In this document: positions 59,873 through 64,000 of the stretch, in pieces
Numbering within the stretch: position 1 is the first letter of the stretch
Layout: each line of letters opens with the position of its first letter
Assembly (NCBI RefSeq): GCF_005048155.1
Contig: NZ_SUMB01000002.1
Location: forward strand, 372,001-436,000
From: Streptomyces piniterrae
GTDB taxonomy: Bacteria; Actinomycetota; Actinomycetes; Streptomycetales; Streptomycetaceae
Direction: 5' to 3'
DNA: 64,000 bases
Translations under genes and position numbers: made by a program
The notes under the pieces: model-generated
What the model saw: only the letters and a program-made list of their open reading frames with translations
The model's database searches: none
What the model was told of the DNA's origin: nothing

Positions 59873-61761
59873 CCACAACGCAAGACGCGACCACCGAAGC
59901 CGCCCCGCGGAACACCGAGCGGCACCCCACCATCGCCATCGTGGGAGCCGGTTCACGAGGGCTGGGCATCGTGGAGCGGCTCGTCGGCCACTGCCTGGCG
60001 AAGCCCTTCCCGGTCACCGTCCTCCTCGTGGACCCGCAGCCCCTCGGCCCCGGATTCCACCGCCAGGACCAGCCCGACCACCTCCTGCTGAACACGGTGT
60101 GCGCGCAGGTCACCGCCTTCGCGGACGACGCGATGGTGGACGGCCCCACCGGGGTGGGCGGCCCCTCGCTGTACGAGTGGTGTCGCGAGCGGCAGCTGCG
60201 CGTGGGGGCCGACGGATACACCGTGCGTGCGGGGGACGGACGGGAGATCCGGCCGAACGACTTCCTGCCTCGGAGGCTGCTCAGCGAATACCTGACCTGG
60301 GCCGCCGAACGCATCGTCGCCGCAGCGCCGCCTGGCTTCGCCCTCATCCGGCACACCGCGACGGCCACCGACATCCAGCCGGGACCTGACGGCGGGGAGA
60401 CCGTCGTCCTCGACGACGGCACCCGCCTGGAGGCCGACGCGGTGTTCGTGACCGTCGGACACCACTCGCTCCACCTGCCGGCCGAACCGGCCGACGAGCC
60501 ACGGCTGATCACCCGTCCCTACCCGCTGCCCGCCGCCCTCGAAGGCATCGCCCCCGGCGACGAGGTCGCGGTCCTGGGCATGGGACTGACCGCCATGGAC
60601 GTGATCGCCAGCCTGACCCTGGGGCGCGGCGGCCGGCACGAGCCGGCGGACGACGGCCGGCTGCGCTACGTACCCAGCGGCCGAGAGCCGCGGATCGTCC
60701 TGGCCAACCGGTCCGGCATACCCTCGCGCAGCCGCCCGCACCTCAACCCGGGCCGGACCCGCTTCGCCCCCCTCGCACTGACGCCGGACCGGCTCCGGGA
60801 GCTGCGCGGGAACCGCGACAGCGGACTGCTCCACTTCACCGACGACGTCCTGCCGTTGGTCGAGGCGGAGATGGAACTGGCCTACTACCGGGCCGTCATG
60901 GCCCGCACGACCGGCGACGCCGAAAAGGCGGGCGCGGAATTCGCGCGCCGGGTGGCCGAGTCGGGCGTGGACGGAGCGCTGGCCACCGTCCGCACCGAGT
61001 TCGGGCCCTACCCGCTGCACGGGGTGCTGGTCGACGAGCTGACCGACCGTCAGTGGGCCGACCTGGGCGAGTACACCGGCTGGTTCACCGCCCAGGTCGC
61101 CGAGGACCTGGCGGAGGCCCGCGAGGGGCTGGGCGTCAGCCCGGTCAAGGAAGCCCTGGAGGTGCTGCGCGACCACCGCGACGCCCTCCGGGCCGTCATC
61201 GACTCACCAGGTGTCGACGACACCTCCCTGGAGTACTTCTTCGGGGAGTTCACCTCCACGGTCAACCGTCTGGTGATCGGCCCGCAGCTGGACCGTTCCG
61301 CCGAGCTGCTGTCGCTGCTGGACGCCGGAGTGCTCCGGCTCGGCCCCGGCCCCCGGCCCAAGGTCATCGCCCCGGCCGGAGACGGCCCCTGGCGACTGGA
61401 GTCCACCTGCCTGGCCAGGCCCGAGAGCATCGAGGTGGCGCACGTCGTGCGCGCACACGTCGCCGAACCGAGCCCGGACCAGCTCCCCGGCTCGCTGCTC
61501 GGCCGCCTCGTCACGGCGGGCCGTGTGGCCACCCTGGCCGCCCGCGGCAGCCGGATCCCGGGACTCCATGTCACCCGCGAGGGACAGGGCATCGGGCCCG
61601 CCGGGGAAATACGCCGCACGCTGTTCTTCCTCGGTCCGCACACCGAAGGATCCAGCTACTACAACCACTACGTTCCGTCGCCCGGCGCGCCTTCCCGCGC
61701 GCTGAAGGACGCCGAACTCGCCCTCCGTACCGCACTGCCCCTTTCCGTGAGGACATCATGA
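59866..61761 (+). CDS. FAD/NAD(P)-binding protein of unknown reaction (631 aa)
   Basis: Large flavoprotein of the FAD-NAD(P)-binding (PF13454-like) group. Rossmann start TIAIVGAGSRGLGIVERLVG, VDPQPLGPGFHRQDQPDHLLLNTVC, a second nucleotide site EVAVLGMGLTAMDVIASLTLGRGG, and late FFLGPHTEGSSYYNHYVPSPG. Related proteins occur in natural-product clusters and in HpnW/ornithine-hydroxylase-like contexts, but no precise reaction is assigned. It overlaps sbnB and the next gene by 4-7 bp, so it is tightly coupled to L-Dap synthesis. N-oxidation or another modification of a Dap-derived amine is a reasonable hypothesis, not a finding. Confidence 0.85.
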   Translation: MVTTTQDATTEAAPRNTERHPTIAIVGAGSRGLGIVERLVGHCLAKPFPVTVLLVDPQPLGPGFHRQDQPDHLLLNTVCAQVTAFADDAMVDGPTGVGGPSLYEWCRERQLRVGADGYTVRAGDGREIRPNDFLPRRLLSEYLTWAAERIVAAAPPGFALIRHTATATDIQPGPDGGETVVLDDGTRLEADAVFVTVGHHSLHLPAEPADEPRLITRPYPLPAALEGIAPGDEVAVLGMGLTAMDVIASLTLGRGGRHEPADDGRLRYVPSGREPRIVLANRSGIPSRSRPHLNPGRTRFAPLALTPDRLRELRGNRDSGLLHFTDDVLPLVEAEMELAYYRAVMARTTGDAEKAGAEFARRVAESGVDGALATVRTEFGPYPLHGVLVDELTDRQWADLGEYTGWFTAQVAEDLAEAREGLGVSPVKEALEVLRDHRDALRAVIDSPGVDDTSLEYFFGEFTSTVNRLVIGPQLDRSAELLSLLDAGVLRLGPGPRPKVIAPAGDGPWRLESTCLARPESIEVAHVVRAHVAEPSPDQLPGSLLGRLVTAGRVATLAARGSRIPGLHVTREGQGIGPAGEIRRTLFFLGPHTEGSSYYNHYVPSPGAPSRALKDAELALRTALPLSVRTS

Positions 61762-62960
61762 GCAACCGCGAGACCTACACGCCCTGGACCCGCGAGTACC
61801 GCGCCGAGACCCGAGCCGCGCAGGGCGACGGCTGGCGCTGCCCGACGACCGGAGCGGTACCCCCGCCGGTGAGCATGGGCGCCACCTTCGCCCGCGACGA
61901 CCAGTACCGCACCCCGGCCGGCCTCGCCTATCTGCGCGACCAGGGCACCCCGGGCTACGAGCAGGTCGAGGGCGTGGTGGCCGGGCTGGAGGGCGGCTCC
62001 GACGCGCTGGTCTTCGCCTCCGGCATGGCCGCCGCCACCGCCGTCTTCCAGGTTCTGCCCGCCGGGGTCCGGGTGGTGGTGCCGCAGACCATGTACTTCG
62101 GGCTCACCAAGTGGCTGCTCGAATTCGGCCCGCAGCGCGGACTGGAAGTCGTCCGCGTCCCCATGGACGACCTGGACGCGGTCACCGAGGCGGTGAACGC
62201 CGCGCCGACCGCCCTGCTGTGGGCGGAGTCCCCGGCGAACCCCACCTGGCTGGTGACCGACCTGGCGGCCTGTGCCGACATCGCGCACCGGGCCGGCGCT
62301 CTCTTCGGCGTGGACAACACCGTCCCCACCCCGGTGCACACCCGGCCGTTCGAGCTCGGCGCCGACCTGATCATGCACTCGGGGACGAAGTACCTCAACG
62401 GCCACAACGACGTGGTGGCGGGCCTCCTCGTCGCCGCGCCCGACCTCACCGAGGAGCGCCAGGCCCTCTGGGAGCGGCTGCGCCTGCACCGCCGCCTCAC
62501 CGGTCCGATCCTCGGCCCCTGGGAGGCGTATCTGCTGCTGCGCGGGATACGCACGCTCTACCCGCGGATGCGGCAGATATCGGCCACCGCCATGTCGCTG
62601 GCCGAGCACTTCTCCGAGCACCCGCTGGTCAGCCGGGTGGCCTACCCCGGCCTGCCGAGCGACCCGGGGCACAAGGTCGCCTCCCAGCAGATGACCGGCG
62701 GCTACAGCGGAATGCTCTCGCTGCACGTCGCCGGTGACTGGAAACGTTCCCTGCGCGCGGCGGAACACTGCGAACTGTTCATCCGTGCCACATCCTTGGG
62801 CGGTGTGGAAAGCCTGATCGAACACCGCTACACATTTGAAGGACCGGACAGCACTTCACCCAAGGACATGCTCCGGCTGTCCATCGGTCTCGAGGACCCG
62901 GCCGACCTCGTGGCCGATCTGGAGCAGGCACTGGAACGCGCCGCGAAGGACGTACTTTGA
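61758..62960 (+). CDS. Cystathionine gamma-synthase/lyase-family PLP enzyme
   Basis: 400-residue Cys/Met-metabolism PLP enzyme. PLP Lys in LIMHSGTKYLNGHNDVVAG (SxTKY), VFASGMAAATAVF, the WAESPANPTWLVTDL motif and IGLEDPADLVADLEQAL at the end. Family members do beta- or gamma-elimination or replacement on O-activated homoserine or cysteine-type substrates. Here it is coupled (ATGA) to the flavoprotein and the L-Dap genes, which suggests a dedicated step on a non-standard amino acid. The N-terminal ~35 residues (YTPWTREYRAETRAAQGDG) are atypical for MetB. Confidence 0.88.
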   Translation: MSNRETYTPWTREYRAETRAAQGDGWRCPTTGAVPPPVSMGATFARDDQYRTPAGLAYLRDQGTPGYEQVEGVVAGLEGGSDALVFASGMAAATAVFQVLPAGVRVVVPQTMYFGLTKWLLEFGPQRGLEVVRVPMDDLDAVTEAVNAAPTALLWAESPANPTWLVTDLAACADIAHRAGALFGVDNTVPTPVHTRPFELGADLIMHSGTKYLNGHNDVVAGLLVAAPDLTEERQALWERLRLHRRLTGPILGPWEAYLLLRGIRTLYPRMRQISATAMSLAEHFSEHPLVSRVAYPGLPSDPGHKVASQQMTGGYSGMLSLHVAGDWKRSLRAAEHCELFIRATSLGGVESLIEHRYTFEGPDSTSPKDMLRLSIGLEDPADLVADLEQALERAAKDVL

Positions 62961-64000
62961 GCTCTGAGAGCAGTAACACCAGTACCACCGTCGAGAGCAG
63001 CACCCTCGACGAACCCGCCGTCGCTCCGGCGACGGCGGGTGAACCGCCCCATCGCCCGGGGCTGTTGCGTGACATGTCGCTGTCGGCGGTCCTCGCCGGG
63101 TTCGTGGCCGTCGTGGTCTCGTACTCCGGACCGCTGGTCATCGTGCTCGCCGCCGCCGCGGCCGGGCACCTCGACAAGGCACAGACCGGCTCCTGGGTCT
63201 GGGCCATCTCGATAGGCAGCGGCCTGACCTGCATCGGACTCAGTCTGCGGACGAAGATGCCGGTCATCACCGCCTGGTCGACGCCGGGCGCCGCCCTGCT
63301 GGTCACCAGCCTGGGGGCCTACTCGTACGCGGAGGCCATCGGCGCGTTCATCGTCACCGGCGTGGTGATCACCCTGGTCGGGCTGACCGGGGTGTTCGGG
63401 TGGCTGATGCGGCAGGTGCCCACGGCGGTGGTGTCCGCGATGCTCGCGGGCATCCTCTTCTCCTTCGGCACCGGCGTCTTCGCCTCGCTGAAGACCGCAC
63501 CGTGGATCGCCGGCGCCGTGCTCCTCGCCTATCTGCTCGGCAAGCGGTGGCTGCCCCGGTACGCGGTGCTGATCGCGCTCGCCGCGGGCGTGGCGGCGGC
63601 CGCCGCCACCTCGCGCCTGGACATCCACCTGGACAGCATCGAGCTGGCCCGCCCGGTGCTCACCACACCCGAGTTCTCCGTCGCCTCGCTCATCGGCATC
63701 GCGGTGCCGATGATCCTGGCGACGCTGGCCTCGCAGAACGCCCCCGGTATGGCCGTCCTCACCGCTTCCGGCTACCAGCCCAAGGACCGGCTGCTGATCG
63801 GCTCGACCGGCCTGGTCTCCACCGCGCTCGCCCCCTTCGGCTCGCACGCCATCAACCTCGCGGCCATCACGGCGGCGATCTGCACCGGCCCGGAATCCCA
63901 CCGCGATCCCAAGCGGCGCTATGTCGCCGGTATCGCCTGCGGAGCGTTCTACCTCCTGATCGGGGCCTTCGGCACCACCCTCGTGGTCTTCTTCGCGGGC
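62957..64000 (+). CDS. BenE-family (benzoate/H+ symporter-like) transporter, 3' partial
   Basis: Runs off the window. The start is probably TTG 62957, overlapping the previous stop (TTGA); ATG 63074 is a later option. After a Ser/Thr/Glu-rich ~38-residue leader come at least eight hydrophobic segments (AVLAGFVAVVVSYSGPLVIVLAAA, ITAWSTPGAALLVTSLG, GAFIVTGVVITLVGLTGVFG, VSAMLAGILFSFGTG and later LASQNAPGMAVLTASGYQP, FGSHAINLAAITAAICTG). These are BenE hallmarks. BenE proteins import aromatic acids, but in a biosynthetic operon it may export or import the pathway metabolite. Confidence 0.88.
   Translation, partial: MSSESSNTSTTVESSTLDEPAVAPATAGEPPHRPGLLRDMSLSAVLAGFVAVVVSYSGPLVIVLAAAAAGHLDKAQTGSWVWAISIGSGLTCIGLSLRTKMPVITAWSTPGAALLVTSLGAYSYAEAIGAFIVTGVVITLVGLTGVFGWLMRQVPTAVVSAMLAGILFSFGTGVFASLKTAPWIAGAVLLAYLLGKRWLPRYAVLIALAAGVAAAAATSRLDIHLDSIELARPVLTTPEFSVASLIGIAVPMILATLASQNAPGMAVLTASGYQPKDRLLIGSTGLVSTALAPFGSHAINLAAITAAICTGPESHRDPKRRYVAGIACGAFYLLIGAFGTTLVVFFAG

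Overview
The window is GC-rich throughout, with strong G/C third-position bias in the real genes and many GTG starts. It carries a conservon (cvnABCD plus P450), a mycothiol-type maleylpyruvate isomerase, SpoIIE-type phosphatases and many secreted proteins. All this points to a Streptomyces (or very close actinomycete) chromosome, in an accessory region rather than a housekeeping core. No rRNA, tRNA or CRISPR array was recognised.

Layout. 1-2.6 kb: a Mrr-type nuclease fused to TerD (cut by the left edge) and a GNAT acetyltransferase fused to a membrane domain. 2.7-6.2 kb: acyl-CoA dehydrogenase, PadR regulator with a clear palindromic operator, and an APH(6)-like kinase. 6.4-11.5 kb: CapA-like lipoprotein, then a TetR - P450 - ferredoxin - ferredoxin reductase set. 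11.5-15.8 kb: a patch of small secreted proteins, an internally deleted IS5-type transposase, an HTH protein and orphan ORFs. It separates two diverged copies of a reductase-end/uvrA-start junction; the right copy leads into an intact UvrA paralogue. 18.7-24.3 kb: EF-hand protein, GH92 mannosidase, an orphan, and a methyltransferase-NUDIX fusion.

24.3-38.5 kb: an ABC transporter with a repetitive charged N-terminus, then an EF-Tu that reads like the enterobacterial protein rather than a Streptomyces one, followed by a methyltransferase. Next come a polymorphic toxin with ALF repeats and its likely immunity gene, and a three-gene secreted set in which a probable pseudoprotease and a normal protease share the same five C-terminal repeats.

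39.2-43.6 kb: a complete conservon whose P450 lacks the ExxR motif, as in CYP157. 43.7-47.2 kb: class I and class II diterpene cyclase-like genes lying between fragments of a Tn3-type resolvase and a Tn3-type transposase. 48.0-54.0 kb: a LysR-controlled set (amine oxidase, HglS-like 2-oxoadipate dioxygenase/decarboxylase, ALDH7-type dehydrogenase) plus a LysE exporter, best read as lysine/pipecolate catabolism. 55.0-57.5 kb: a HAD-GAF-PP2C-HATPase signalling protein. 57.8-64.0 kb: the start of a tightly coupled operon that makes L-2,3-diaminopropionate (SbnA and SbnB homologues), with an uncharacterised FAD protein, a PLP enzyme of the cystathionine gamma-synthase type and a BenE-family transporter. 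It runs off the right edge and is probably a natural-product cluster.

The strongest leads are the foreign-looking EF-Tu, the diterpene cyclase pair inside Tn3 debris, the diaminopropionate operon, and the toxin/immunity pair. All similarity statements come from reading motifs and from memory of the families; no searches were run.
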